In this document: positions 1 to 7,123 of the stretch, in pieces
Layout: every line of letters begins with the position of its first letter
Position numbering within the stretch: the stretch's first letter is position 1
Assembly (NCBI GenBank): GCA_003248775.1
Contig: QFQX01000075.1
Coordinates: 1-16,526 of the forward strand
Reading direction: 5' to 3'
Origin: Shinella sp.
Lineage (GTDB): Bacteria; Pseudomonadota; Alphaproteobacteria; Rhizobiales; Rhizobiaceae
Length of the DNA: 16,526 nt
Translations under genes and position numbers: made by a program
Notes under the pieces: generated by a model
The model's input: the letters and a program-made list of their open reading frames with translations, nothing else
The model's database searches: none
What the model was told of the DNA's origin: nothing

Positions 1-490
1 TGAGGATTTCGAAGGGCTGCGGGTTGTGCATCAGCGGGGTAACGTCGCGGATCGGACGGATGTCGACCTGCGAACGCGGCAGGAAGGCAACGGCGCCGTC
101 GAGATCGACGGTGAAGCCACCCTTGACCTGGTTGAAGATGACGCCTTCAACGCGCTCGCCAGCTTCGAACTTGGCTTCGAGCTTGATCCAGCTTTCTTCG
201 CGGCGAGCCTTCTCGCGCGACAGAACGGCTTCGCCGAGAGCGTTTTCGATGCGCTCGACATAGACCTCGACTTCGTCGCCGACCTTCAGCGAACCGTCCT
301 TGGCCCGTGCGCCGAATTCCTTGAGCGCGATGCGGCCTTCGACCTTGAGGCCGACGTCAACGATAGCGACGTCCTTCTCGATGGCCGTGATAATGCCCTT
401 GGTTACATAGCCTTCTGCCAGATCGGTCTTGGCAAACGACTCTTCGAGCATTGCTGCGAAATCATCGCGCGTAGGGGTAGAAACAGACAT
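1..490 (-). CDS. rpsA: 30S ribosomal protein S1, 5' part (runs off left edge)
   Basis: This is the N-terminal 163 codons of ribosomal protein S1, the RNA-binding protein that helps the 30S subunit load mRNA. The start ATG (488-490, reverse strand) is preceded by a clear AGGAG seven bases upstream. The product begins MSVSTPTRDDFAAMLEESF, typical of rhizobial S1. The first OB-fold S1 repeat (about residues 25-95: GYVTKGIITAIEKDVAIVDV, then VEGRIAL) and the beginning of the second (VEGVIFNQVKGGFTVDLDG, about 127-145) are visible. The rest of the roughly 570-residue protein lies beyond the left edge. It is the last gene of the aroA-cmk-rpsA order common in alphaproteobacteria, 160 bases after cmk. 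No disruption is seen. Confidence 0.96.
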   Translation of the reverse strand, partial: MSVSTPTRDDFAAMLEESFAKTDLAEGYVTKGIITAIEKDVAIVDVGLKVEGRIALKEFGARAKDGSLKVGDEVEVYVERIENALGEAVLSREKARREESWIKLEAKFEAGERVEGVIFNQVKGGFTVDLDGAVAFLPRSQVDIRPIRDVTPLMHNPQPFEIL

Positions 491-567
491 GAAATCTCCT
501 AATCGCATCCAATCTGGACGCGGTATGCGCCGGGGGTTCGAGTTGTACATGGCCAGAAAGATCGTCC

Positions 568-583
568 GCCCTTATTGAAGGGC
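568..583 (-). promoter_or_regulatory. Hairpin in the cmk-rpsA spacer (possible rpsA leader element)
   Basis: On the reverse strand the sequence GCCCTT-CAAT-AAGGGC forms a perfect 6-bp stem with a 4-base loop, 78 bases before the rpsA start codon. It is not followed by a uridine run (GGACGATCTTTC follows), so it is not a convincing intrinsic terminator. A leader structure, attenuator or RNA-processing site between cmk and rpsA is possible. The structure is seen; the role is inference. Confidence 0.35.
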
Positions 584-650
584 TGTCCGGCGCGGGGACG
601 TTCGTTTCGGCTGGTCTTTGCGGAAACCGGCGGGCCGGGCTCCGTATCGA

Positions 651-1289
651 TTATTTCTTCAGGGCAGCGTCGATAAAGGTTCGGGCCGCCTGAAACGCCG
701 CCTCTATACTCATTTCCGACGTATCAAGCAAGTGCGCATCATCGGCGGGCTTCAGAGGGCTGTCGGCGCGGCCCATGTCGCGCTCGTCGCGCTTCTTCAC
801 ATCCGCAAAGACATCGTTGAAATCGGCGCTGCCGCCACCGGAAACGATCTCGTCGTAACGGCGTCTGGCGCGAACCTCGGGCGATGCGGTGACATAGAGC
901 TTCACCGGCGCTTCCGGGCAGACGACGGTGCCGATGTCGCGGCCGTCGAGCACTGTGCCGGGTGTCTTTGCCGCAAACTTGCGCTGCGCCTCGACGAGCG
1001 CCCGCCTGACCTTCGGCATGACGGCGATCTTCGAGGCGGTCTCGCCGATCTGGTGTTGCGACAGCACGGAACGGTCGAGACCGGCAAGGTCGATCGCAAG
1101 TGCGGTCTCTTCGGCGATCGCCTCGTTATCGAGCGGCTGGCCGGCATCGAGCAGGGCCTTGGCGACGGCGCGGTAGGTGAGCCCGGTATCCAGATGATGA
1201 AAACCGTAATGCGAGGCGATCTGCCGGGACAGTGTTCCCTTGCCAGCCGCCGCCGGTCCATCAATGGCGACCGTGAAGGAGGTGCTCAT
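651..1289 (-). CDS. cmk: Cytidylate kinase
   Basis: Cytidylate kinase phosphorylates CMP and dCMP to the diphosphates using ATP in the cytoplasm. The 212-residue product has the P-loop GPAAAGKGT at residues 11-19, the HLDTGLTYRAVA segment that shapes the nucleotide site, LDGRDIGTVV in the middle, and an Arg-rich lid (RARRRYDE). The length matches bacterial Cmk. I chose the ATG at 1289 (product MSTSFTVAIDGPAAAGKG) because the family starts a few residues before the P-loop; an open frame extends further upstream but lies inside aroA. The start overlaps the aroA stop by four bases (ATGA), so translation is probably coupled. rpsA follows after 160 bases. Confidence 0.95.
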   Translation of the reverse strand: MSTSFTVAIDGPAAAGKGTLSRQIASHYGFHHLDTGLTYRAVAKALLDAGQPLDNEAIAEETALAIDLAGLDRSVLSQHQIGETASKIAVMPKVRRALVEAQRKFAAKTPGTVLDGRDIGTVVCPEAPVKLYVTASPEVRARRRYDEIVSGGGSADFNDVFADVKKRDERDMGRADSPLKPADDAHLLDTSEMSIEAAFQAARTFIDAALKK

Positions 1290-2653
1290 GCGGCCTTGCC
1301 TTCGCGGGTTTCGATCTTTGCGCCGAGCCCGCTCATCAGGTCCATGAACTCGGGAAAGCTGGTCGCGATCATCGTGGCGTCGTCGACGGTCACGGGATGC
1401 TCGGAAACCAGACCCATGATGAGGAAGCTCATGGCGATGCGGTGGTCGAGATGGGTGGCGACAGCGGCACCCGAGGTGTTGCCAAGGCCCTTGCCGTCGG
1501 GTCGTCCGCGAACGACGAGCGTGGCTTCGCCTTCGTCGCAATCGACGCCGTTGAGTTTCAGGCCGACGGCGACGGCGGAGAGGCGGTCCGATTCCTTGAC
1601 CCGCAATTCCTCGAGGCCGAGCATGGTCGTCGTTCCCTCGGCAAAGGCGGCTGCGACGGCAAGCACCGGATATTCGTCGATCATCGACGGCGCGCGATCT
1701 TCCGGCACGGTGACGCCCTTCAGGCTGGACGAGCGCACCCGCAGGTCCGCGACATCCTCGCCGCCGGCAAGCCGAGCATTGAGGATTTCGATGTCCGCGC
1801 CCATTTCCTGCAGCGTCAGGATGAGGCCGGTGCGCGTCGGGTTCATCAGGACATTCAGGATGGTGACATCCGAACCCGGAACGAGCAGGGCAGCAACCAG
1901 CGGAAACGCCGTGGAGGACGGATCGCCCGGCACGTCGATCACCTGGCCGGTGAGCTTGCCGCGTCCCTCGATGCGGATCGTCCGGACACCTTCGGCGTCC
2001 GTTTCCACTGTCAGGTTCGCGCCGAAGCCCTGCAGCATCTTTTCCGTATGGTCACGGGTCATGATCGGTTCGATCACGGTGGTGATGCCGGGCGTATTGA
2101 GGCCGGCGAGCAGCACGGCGGATTTGACCTGCGCCGAGGCCATCGGCACGCGATACGTGATCGGGGCCGGCGTCTTCGGCCCATGCAGCGTCACTGGCAG
2201 GCGGTCGCCCTCGGCGGATTTCACCTGCACGCCCATTTCACGCAACGGATTGAGCACGCGGCCCATCGGGCGCTTGGTAAGGGAGGCATCGCCGATAAAG
2301 GTGCTGTCGAAATCATAGACGCCGACCAGACCCATGGTGAGGCGGCAGCCGGTGCCGGCATTGCCGAAGTCGAGCGGCGCTTCCGGCGCAAGCAGGCAGC
2401 CATTGCCGACGCCGTCGATGATCCAGGTGTCGCCGTCCTTGACGATCCGGGCGCCCATCGCCTGCATGGCCTTGCCGGTGTTGATCACGTCCTCGCCTTC
2501 CAGCAGGCCGGTGATGCGTGTCTGGCCGGAGGCAAGCCCGCCGAACATGAAGGAACGATGGGAGATGGACTTGTCGCCGGGAATGCGGATGGTGCCGGAC
2601 AGGGCGGGCGATTTCCGCGAGGTGGCCGGTTTGGGCAGGGCTCCATGCGACAT
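1286..2653 (-). CDS. aroA: 3-phosphoshikimate 1-carboxyvinyltransferase (class II EPSP synthase)
   Basis: EPSP synthase transfers the enolpyruvyl group of PEP to shikimate-3-phosphate in the shikimate pathway. With the ATG at 2653 (product MSHGALPKPATSRKS) the protein is 455 residues, the length of the Agrobacterium CP4 enzyme, which it resembles almost throughout as I recall that sequence. The start has GGAGG ten bases upstream; an upstream in-frame start (2722) would add an unsupported 23-residue tail. Visible motifs are the substrate-binding IPGDKSISHR (K28, S29, R33), the PEP-site loop GNAGTGCRLTMG (98-104 core), PMASAQVKSA, and EELRVKESDRL near the C-terminus. Residue 100 is Gly, not the Ala of CP4, which bears on glyphosate sensitivity. 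The gene overlaps cmk by four bases. Confidence 0.97.
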   Translation of the reverse strand: MSHGALPKPATSRKSPALSGTIRIPGDKSISHRSFMFGGLASGQTRITGLLEGEDVINTGKAMQAMGARIVKDGDTWIIDGVGNGCLLAPEAPLDFGNAGTGCRLTMGLVGVYDFDSTFIGDASLTKRPMGRVLNPLREMGVQVKSAEGDRLPVTLHGPKTPAPITYRVPMASAQVKSAVLLAGLNTPGITTVIEPIMTRDHTEKMLQGFGANLTVETDAEGVRTIRIEGRGKLTGQVIDVPGDPSSTAFPLVAALLVPGSDVTILNVLMNPTRTGLILTLQEMGADIEILNARLAGGEDVADLRVRSSSLKGVTVPEDRAPSMIDEYPVLAVAAAFAEGTTTMLGLEELRVKESDRLSAVAVGLKLNGVDCDEGEATLVVRGRPDGKGLGNTSGAAVATHLDHRIAMSFLIMGLVSEHPVTVDDATMIATSFPEFMDLMSGLGAKIETREGKAA

Positions 2654-2815
2654 GAACGTGTTTCCTCCGATCAGGCATTCTTGTGCGCGTACCATGGTCC
2701 GCCCGGTAGTGCCGGTTGTCATGGGCGCCGATTTCCGCGCTCGTTAGCATAAACCGATTTGATGGTCATCCCTCGGCTGCCAAAAAGCCTTGAGAACACG
2801 GCGTGAAGTTTGCCT

Positions 2816-2844
2816 TTGACAGAACGGGTTGCAACGATTAAGGG
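2816..2844 (+). promoter_or_regulatory. Candidate promoter of the FYDLN_acid gene
   Basis: A perfect -35 hexamer TTGACA (2816-2821) is followed after exactly 17 bases by TAAGGG (2839-2844), a weak -10. It sits 84 bases before the GTG start of the FYDLN_acid gene, in the divergent spacer with aroA. The -35 and spacing are good; the -10 is poor, so confidence is modest. Confidence 0.4.
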
Positions 2845-2927
2845 ACGCCGCTAGCAATTTGACCGGTCAGGGACCGGATTAACGGCACTTGCCGGCATAT
2901 TCCTCAAGACATCAAGAGGCTTCGACA

Positions 2928-3314
2928 GTGGCGAAAGCAGAACTTGGCACCAAGCGGACCGACCCGGATACGGGCAAGAAATTCTACGATCTGAACAAGA
3001 ATCCGATCGTATCGCCCTACACGGGCAAGAGCTGGCCGCTCTCTTATTTCGAAGAAACCTCCGCAGCTTCCATCATGGAGAAGGCTGAAGAAGAGGAAGT
3101 GGCAGAAGTTGATGCCGAAAACACGGAAGTCGAACTCGTGTCGCTGGAAGATGCTGACGACAATGGCGGCGGCGACGATCTTCCGGATATGGGCGATGAC
3201 GACGTCGAACTCGACGACGATGATGACGATACCTTCCTCGAAGCCGATGAAGACGACGACGATGACGACATGAGCGACATCATCGGCGTTACCGGCGATG
3301 AGGACGAAGTCTGA
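2928..3314 (+). CDS. FYDLN_acid / TIGR02300 family acidic protein of unknown function
   Basis: This gene encodes a 128-residue protein with the hallmark N-terminus of the TIGR02300 / FYDLN_acid family: ELGTKRTDPDTGKKFYDLNK, then PIVSPYTGKSWPLSYFE (about residues 5-42). The remaining two thirds are extremely acidic, with long Asp/Glu runs (about 60-125) and no hydrophobic core, so they are probably disordered. The family is found across alphaproteobacteria and its function is not known. I chose the GTG at 2928, preceded by AGAGG nine bases upstream, because the family starts directly with (M/V)AKxELGTKR; a TTG at 2889 would add an unsupported 13-residue leader. It is divergent from aroA and ends at a strong terminator just before tRNA-Ala. 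The acidic tail could bind a basic partner, which is conjecture. Confidence 0.92.
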   Translation: MAKAELGTKRTDPDTGKKFYDLNKNPIVSPYTGKSWPLSYFEETSAASIMEKAEEEEVAEVDAENTEVELVSLEDADDNGGGDDLPDMGDDDVELDDDDDDTFLEADEDDDDDDMSDIIGVTGDEDEV

Positions 3315-3328
3315 TTTTTCAGACACCT

Positions 3329-3369
3329 GGACCCGGAAATGCAAAAACTTTCCGGGTCCGCGATTTTTC
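3329..3369 (+). terminator. Rho-independent terminator of the FYDLN_acid gene
   Basis: GGACCCGGAAA (3329-3339) and TTTCCGGGTCC (3349-3359) form a perfect 11-bp stem with a 9-base loop, followed by GCGATTTTTC. It begins 14 bases after the stop codon at 3314 and separates this gene from the tRNA-Ala promoter. Confidence 0.85.
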
Positions 3370-3372
3370 GGC

Positions 3373-3401
3373 TTGCCATCTCCGGAAACCGGAAGTAATA
3401 A
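3373..3401 (+). promoter_or_regulatory. Candidate tRNA-Ala promoter
   Basis: TTGCCA (3373-3378) and TAATAA (3396-3401) are separated by exactly 17 bases and lie between the FYDLN_acid terminator and the tRNA. This would give a precursor with a 5' leader of about 60 bases. The call rests on hexamer match and position only. Confidence 0.5.
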
Positions 3402-3467
3402 GCCGCCACCCCGCCGGACAGAACGCCCGGCAGGTTCCCGGAACCGGCACTGCCGGACCCATGGTTT

Positions 3468-3543
<76 letters not shown>

Positions 3544-3640
3544 AACCCAAAATTCTATATTTGATAGGTATATCAAGGCGTTACCGACCAAAGTGGTTGA
3601 GTGCTCCGACCAATTCCGACCACCTTTTCCGACCAAGTTT
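3544..3640 (+). other. Probable attL flank at tRNA-Ala: IHF site and arm-type repeats
   Basis: Directly after the tRNA lies AT-rich sequence with TTGATA-GGTA-TATCAA (3561-3576). It overlaps a perfect match to the IHF consensus WATCAANNNNTTR (TATCAA-GGCG-TTA, 3571-3583). Four direct copies of CCGACCA follow at 3584-3590, 3606-3612, 3616-3622 and 3629-3635. Clustered short direct repeats plus IHF at a tRNA 3' end are the usual layout of an integrase arm region. The repeats and the IHF match are seen directly; the attL assignment is inference. No second copy of the tRNA 3' end was found in the window. Confidence 0.6.
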
Positions 3641-3667
3641 TCTCGATCTCTATTTCAAACTGGTACG

Positions 3668-3865
3668 ATGAAGACCCTGCTGAACGAAAAGTATGAATTG
3701 ATTGCGTTAGCGCAAAAGATTTTTGGAAAAAATGAAGACCTTGCCGATTGGGGTCCGGTTGTCAGCATGAGTGATCAAATTGCCATGGATCACGCGCCGC
3801 ATTCGGTCATCAAGATCGAGCAGCGAAGTGGTAGCAGCCTTTGCGGAGCGCGTTGCCCGCCTTGA
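3668..3865 (+). CDS. Small hypothetical ORF at the island edge
   Basis: A 65-residue reading frame begins MKTLLNEKYELIALAQKIF and contains GKNEDLADWGPVVSMSDQ. Its first 50 residues have a natural amino-acid composition and AT-rich codons, unlike the flanking shadow frames. The last 13 residues (RSGSSLCGARCPP) run into the opposite-strand phage gene and look random, so this may be a gene fragment cut by the same event that truncated its convergent neighbour. No Shine-Dalgarno is visible before the ATG; an upstream in-frame ATG at 3593 would overlap the repeat cluster. No function recognised. Confidence 0.25.
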   Translation: MKTLLNEKYELIALAQKIFGKNEDLADWGPVVSMSDQIAMDHAPHSVIKIEQRSGSSLCGARCPP

Positions 3866-5555
3866 CCACATGGGGGCTTGTATCGGGCGACGGAGCGGGA
3901 TCTCGAATGTAGGCCGAGACAAGGCTGTTGAACTCATCCCCACGGCGTCCCCGTGCGGCCAGGTTGAGGGAGAACTGCCCGCCTTCCGAAATATACGCCT
4001 TCTTCGCCGGGATGAACTCGACGTTGAAATCACCGACGTACTTGCGGTGCATGGCGGTCATCTTGGAGTTGACGCTATCGGGAACAACCGAGTGATCGGT
4101 GAAGCCCGCCGTTTCTTCGAACAGGTTGGCACCGACCATGCGGGTGACGGGGTTTACGTCCGTGGTCATTTGACCTGTGACGTCGCCCTTTCGCAGCCAG
4201 CCACCAAAGCCGCGCCCAACGTCCTCGTCTCGCATTTGGATGGCGAGTCCTGCGTCGTCACCAATGAGGCTGTCCCGCATCTGCGTGTTGCGAGCCGCGC
4301 CGCCACTGCCCGTAGGGCCGGAGACTGGAAGGATATCACCATCGTCAAAGCGCGGCGTCTCGGAGCGAGCCGGGATCAGTCCACGGTTCTCCGCCTCAAA
4401 GCGGTTGCCGATCTCGTGAGCGAGAGAGCTTTCGAACTGCGAGCCAGCCGAGCGGGCCAGCGCGCCGCCGAGTGCGCCAAAGATCGCGCCAGCGCCGCCA
4501 GCGAGTAGCGGGTCAGCATAGGGGTTGTCAGTGAGGGCACCGGAGGCCCAATCGACGGAAGCATTTGAGACGGCACCGGATGCCGCACCGACGCCCACGC
4601 GAGCAGCCAAGCCAAGGCCCGCCACCGCACCCGACCCTATGCCGCCTGTGGCGATGCCGAGAGCGAGAGGAAGTGGGTCAGCCGCACCAGCCAGAAGGCC
4701 AGCACCAGTTGCGCGCCAGCCGCCCCCTGCGAGACGTTCCTGACGCTTCACGTCCTCATCTGCCCACTGCATCCGCTGGCGTAGAACCAGATCGGAGGAG
4801 GAATTGAACAGGAAGTCGTGATACATTTCCGGGTATTGCTTGGAGAGCTTCATGCCCCGGTCTTCGCCAATCTGGAAATCAGGATCGATGCCGCCTTCGC
4901 TCATCCACCGGATCGCCTGAGAGGTGATCGAGGAGGACTGGAAGCTGTCGGAGAAGTCGGCCCAAAAACCATCGTTCGACGGTCCTGCGGGCTGCGTGTT
5001 GACGTCCACCACGGTTCTCGGTGATGGGGCTGACACGTCCTGATACTGATATGGGTTCGACTGCGGGCGGCTCTCGCCAGCCGGGGTGTCGAAATAGGTT
5101 CGTTCGGAAGGCTGGAACTCGCCGTTGAGGAGCGCCACGGCCTTAGCCTTATGGCCTTCCATCTGGTTGTTCACCTTGTCCCGAACGGTGCCCGGAGCGC
5201 CGCCATTACCGGCATCACTGCGGTTGTAGTATTTCTCCCCGATGGAACCGGCGTTGATGGCCGAATACATTTCTAGAAGGCCCATGCCGGGCTTGAAGCC
5301 GCGATCAATGAGGTAGTCGGCAGAAGCCTTCACGGCGTCCTCTACGGGCATGTCTTTGTGGTAGTTGTACTTGCGCTGTTCAGGCTCGCCCATCTGGATT
5401 AGTCCGCGATGGACGCCCCATTGGGTGGTTGGACCCTTCTTCCACACGTCGAAGGTGCCGCCAGTTTCGTAGGACATGACGGTGGCAAGGTCTGCGGGGT
5501 TAGCGCCAATTCGTTGTGCCTCGGCCTTAATGGCCTCTGCGAGTCTTATGTTCAT
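3810..5555 (-). CDS. Phage internal virion protein with lytic transglycosylase domain, C-terminally truncated
   Basis: The 581-residue product starts with a lysozyme-like transglycosylase (SLT) domain: catalytic-type Glu30 in SYETGG, GLIQ at 51-54, and YSAINAG at 97-103 as the AYNAG-type motif. A spacer with Pro/Ser-rich sequence follows. A Gly/Ala-rich hydrophobic stretch at about 285-335 resembles the membrane-penetrating parts of T7 gp16-like internal virion proteins. Such proteins cut peptidoglycan and help move phage DNA into the cell. They usually exceed 1000 residues, so this gene probably lost its C-terminal half; its last residues (GCYHFAARS) look like out-of-register sequence at a junction near 3825. 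The start has AGGAGAT before ATG. A terminator sits 15 bases upstream of the start, leaving no room for its own promoter. Probably a non-functional relic. Confidence 0.7.
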   Translation of the reverse strand: MNIRLAEAIKAEAQRIGANPADLATVMSYETGGTFDVWKKGPTTQWGVHRGLIQMGEPEQRKYNYHKDMPVEDAVKASADYLIDRGFKPGMGLLEMYSAINAGSIGEKYYNRSDAGNGGAPGTVRDKVNNQMEGHKAKAVALLNGEFQPSERTYFDTPAGESRPQSNPYQYQDVSAPSPRTVVDVNTQPAGPSNDGFWADFSDSFQSSSITSQAIRWMSEGGIDPDFQIGEDRGMKLSKQYPEMYHDFLFNSSSDLVLRQRMQWADEDVKRQERLAGGGWRATGAGLLAGAADPLPLALGIATGGIGSGAVAGLGLAARVGVGAASGAVSNASVDWASGALTDNPYADPLLAGGAGAIFGALGGALARSAGSQFESSLAHEIGNRFEAENRGLIPARSETPRFDDGDILPVSGPTGSGGAARNTQMRDSLIGDDAGLAIQMRDEDVGRGFGGWLRKGDVTGQMTTDVNPVTRMVGANLFEETAGFTDHSVVPDSVNSKMTAMHRKYVGDFNVEFIPAKKAYISEGGQFSLNLAARGRRGDEFNSLVSAYIRDPAPSPDTSPHVVKAGNALRKGCYHFAARS

Positions 5556-5570
5556 TGTATCTCCTGAAAT

Positions 5571-5605
5571 GAAAAAGCCCCCTGCGCAGGATTGCGAAGG
5601 AGGCT
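5571..5605 (-). terminator. Rho-independent terminator downstream of rnhA
   Basis: On the reverse strand a 13-bp imperfect stem (5605-5593 with 5588-5576; one G-U pair and one mismatch) closes a 4-base loop and is followed by TTTTC. It lies 34 bases after the RNase H stop and only about 15 bases before the start codon of the truncated virion gene. It should end rnhA transcription before that gene. Confidence 0.75.
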
Positions 5606-5639
5606 GGAAGGGGTGGCGATGGTTGATAGCTGGTGCGGA

Positions 5640-6137
5640 TCAGGCAGGGGTAAGAAGGCTGTCCACAGCGGCCCTTGCGAGGGCATCAGCAGCCTCGTTC
5701 TCTGGGTCGCCGGAATGCCCCTTCACCCACTTGAAAGCGAGTGACAGGCCCGTTGTGGCAAACTCAGAGGCTTTCCATAGTTCCTGATTTTTGACCGGCT
5801 TTTTGTCCGATGATCGCCAGCCATTGCGGACCCAATTAGGGAGCCATTGCGCGAAACCATCCACGACGTACCGGCTGTCACTGATGACGGTGATGTGGGT
5901 GGACCGGTCGAAGTCAGGGCGACCACGGATGTATTGGAGGACGGCAAGCACTGCCGACAACTCCATCTTGTTGTTTGTGGTGGAGAGGTCAGCGTCGGAA
6001 AGTTCGACCCGTTCTGTCAGCGTTTCGCCATTCCAGAAGCAGACAATCGCGCCCCATCCACCGGGACCGGGATTGTGAAGGCAAGACCCGTCGGTGTGGA
6101 CGACAATACGCAAAGGGGTGCTGTTAGATGAGGCCAA
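5640..6137 (-). CDS. rnhA: Ribonuclease HI (prophage-type)
   Basis: RNase HI cleaves the RNA strand of RNA-DNA hybrids, for example primers and R-loops. The 165-residue product has the full catalytic set: D16 in HTDGSC, E59 in NNKMEL, D87 in ISDSRYV and D151 in NEAADALA, plus the glycine-rich NPGPGGWGAI after the first strand and WVKGHSG (H141). The length fits single-domain RNase HI. The start is TTG at 6137, preceded by AGGAG eight bases upstream; no in-frame ATG lies before the first catalytic strand. A TATAAT-containing promoter is 75 bases upstream and a terminator follows, so the gene looks like a single transcription unit. It lies in the phage-like segment, so it is probably an accessory copy beside the host rnhA, which is not seen here. 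Confidence 0.93.
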   Translation of the reverse strand: MASSNSTPLRIVVHTDGSCLHNPGPGGWGAIVCFWNGETLTERVELSDADLSTTNNKMELSAVLAVLQYIRGRPDFDRSTHITVISDSRYVVDGFAQWLPNWVRNGWRSSDKKPVKNQELWKASEFATTGLSLAFKWVKGHSGDPENEAADALARAAVDSLLTPA

Positions 6138-6475
6138 TGGGCGCTCTCCTTTTCAATAGGTAGAATTTTGAGGAAGACGGATAGAGGCGGCGTTCCGCCA
6201 AAAGACACCAAATTATAAAGGTGCCCTATCCGTGCGGTGAAGATGATGTGGAGGGTGTCGTATATGACGGTTCGCCTTCCGGCGTCCGTCCTCGTCAGAT
6301 CGGGGAACTGTTTAGGCCTCTCTCGGGGCTTCCGGTATGTCGTCAGGCCGACGTTGGTCGGAAGATGACGAGAAGGAGCCTTGAACCGGCTGACACGTGT
6401 AAGGTCGGGTCGTACCCATCTGGAAAACCTCTTGTCTCTATATACGGGATTTTCCTGAAAATGGCACTCTGACCA
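6138..6475. other. Gene-free stretch upstream of rnhA
   Basis: This 338-base stretch holds no convincing gene. It contains the rnhA promoter candidate, a hairpin at 6266-6290 (GACGG-tt-CGCC-TTCC-GGCG-t-CCGTC, no U-tract), and the palindrome ATTTTCCTGAAAAT at 6449-6462 just beyond the stop of the next minus-strand gene. It also has one inverted copy (TTGGTCGGAA, 6354-6363) of the TTCCGACCAA repeat found at the attachment-site flank. Confidence 0.5.
6212..6241 (-). promoter_or_regulatory. Candidate rnhA promoter
   Basis: On the reverse strand a perfect -10 hexamer TATAAT (6217-6212) lies 18 bases downstream of TTCACC (6241-6236, four of six matches to TTGACA). It would give a leader of roughly 70 bases before the TTG start of rnhA. 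Confidence 0.55.
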
Positions 6476-7123
6476 TCAAGCCGCCTTTCGCAGCACGTCT
6501 AGGTGCCGGAAAACCGTCCTTCGGGCGATGCCTGTGGTGCGGACGATTTCAGCCGGAGTTCGTCCTTGGCGGTGAAGACGTTCAATGCTTTCACGGCGAG
6601 CCTGTATCGCCTTCGGTTCCCCGGTCGGCGGCAAGAACGCATTGCGAATACGTTCCTGGCCTAGCGGTGTGATGAGGATCATGGAGCGATGTGCCCCCTT
6701 TCGGTCCAATCCCCACTGCCCTTTGATCTGAACAACCTGCCCCGCGAACACGGCGGCGGGTGTGGCCTCTGGGGTGAGGTAGTAATCGGGCTTTCGCTGG
6801 CCCGGATGGCATATCATCGGGACGTGCTTCCATGTCAGAACGCGGTGAACGAGGCCGCGCTGTTCCATGAGGTCGGTCAGGCGGGCCGTGGTGGTGCCAA
6901 GAGACGAGGCAAGTTTCCCGATAGTGACGCAGCCGGTGACGACTTCCCCGGTCGTCGGATTGACGATCTCTCCGGGCTTCCTGTGGCTCATGTGGACACC
7001 ATGCCGCCTCGCTGTCGCTTCCCGCTTTGCCGCTGCGAGCATCGTGCGGGTCCACCGCTTACCACCAACGGCCAGTGCTTGCGCCCGCTTTGCCGCGATC
7101 CATTCGGCATAGCCCACCGTCAA
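6476..7123 (-). CDS. Putative DNA-binding protein with C-terminal helix-turn-helix
   Basis: A 215-residue basic protein. The last 40 residues (RESIERLHRQGRTPAEIVRT, then TGIARRTVFRHLDVLRK) have the pattern of a helix-turn-helix of the resolvase/Hin type. A central segment (VTIGKLASSLGTTTARLTDL, about 66-85) looks like a second, winged-helix-like unit. The N-terminus is rich in Lys/Arg and Ala. This suggests a phage or island regulator, or possibly a replication-initiation-type protein; no named family is certain. The start is TTG at 7123, with GGGAGG seven bases upstream. Its first codon overlaps the stop of the preceding gene by four bases (TTGA), so the two are translated as a coupled pair. 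Confidence 0.75.
   Translation of the reverse strand: MTVGYAEWIAAKRAQALAVGGKRWTRTMLAAAKREATARRHGVHMSHRKPGEIVNPTTGEVVTGCVTIGKLASSLGTTTARLTDLMEQRGLVHRVLTWKHVPMICHPGQRKPDYYLTPEATPAAVFAGQVVQIKGQWGLDRKGAHRSMILITPLGQERIRNAFLPPTGEPKAIQARRESIERLHRQGRTPAEIVRTTGIARRTVFRHLDVLRKAA

Noticed and set aside
1397..2752. Long plus-strand reading frame (451 codons) opposite aroA
   Set aside because: It mirrors the codons of aroA, is rich in His/Arg/Gly/Ala, has no ribosome site and matches no family; it is a shadow of a GC-rich gene. The same holds for the 566-codon plus frame at 618-2318.
3771..5024. Plus-strand frames opposite the virion gene
   Set aside because: Composition is that of antisense shadows (Arg/Pro/Ser-rich), while the minus strand carries clear transglycosylase motifs and a good ribosome site.
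6449..6462. Palindrome ATTTTCCTGAAAAT after the HTH gene stop
   Set aside because: A two-base centre cannot form a hairpin and no U-tract follows, so it was not called a terminator.
6221..6472. 83-codon plus-strand frame upstream of rnhA
   Set aside because: No ribosome site, random-looking composition, and it overlaps the rnhA promoter; treated as non-coding.
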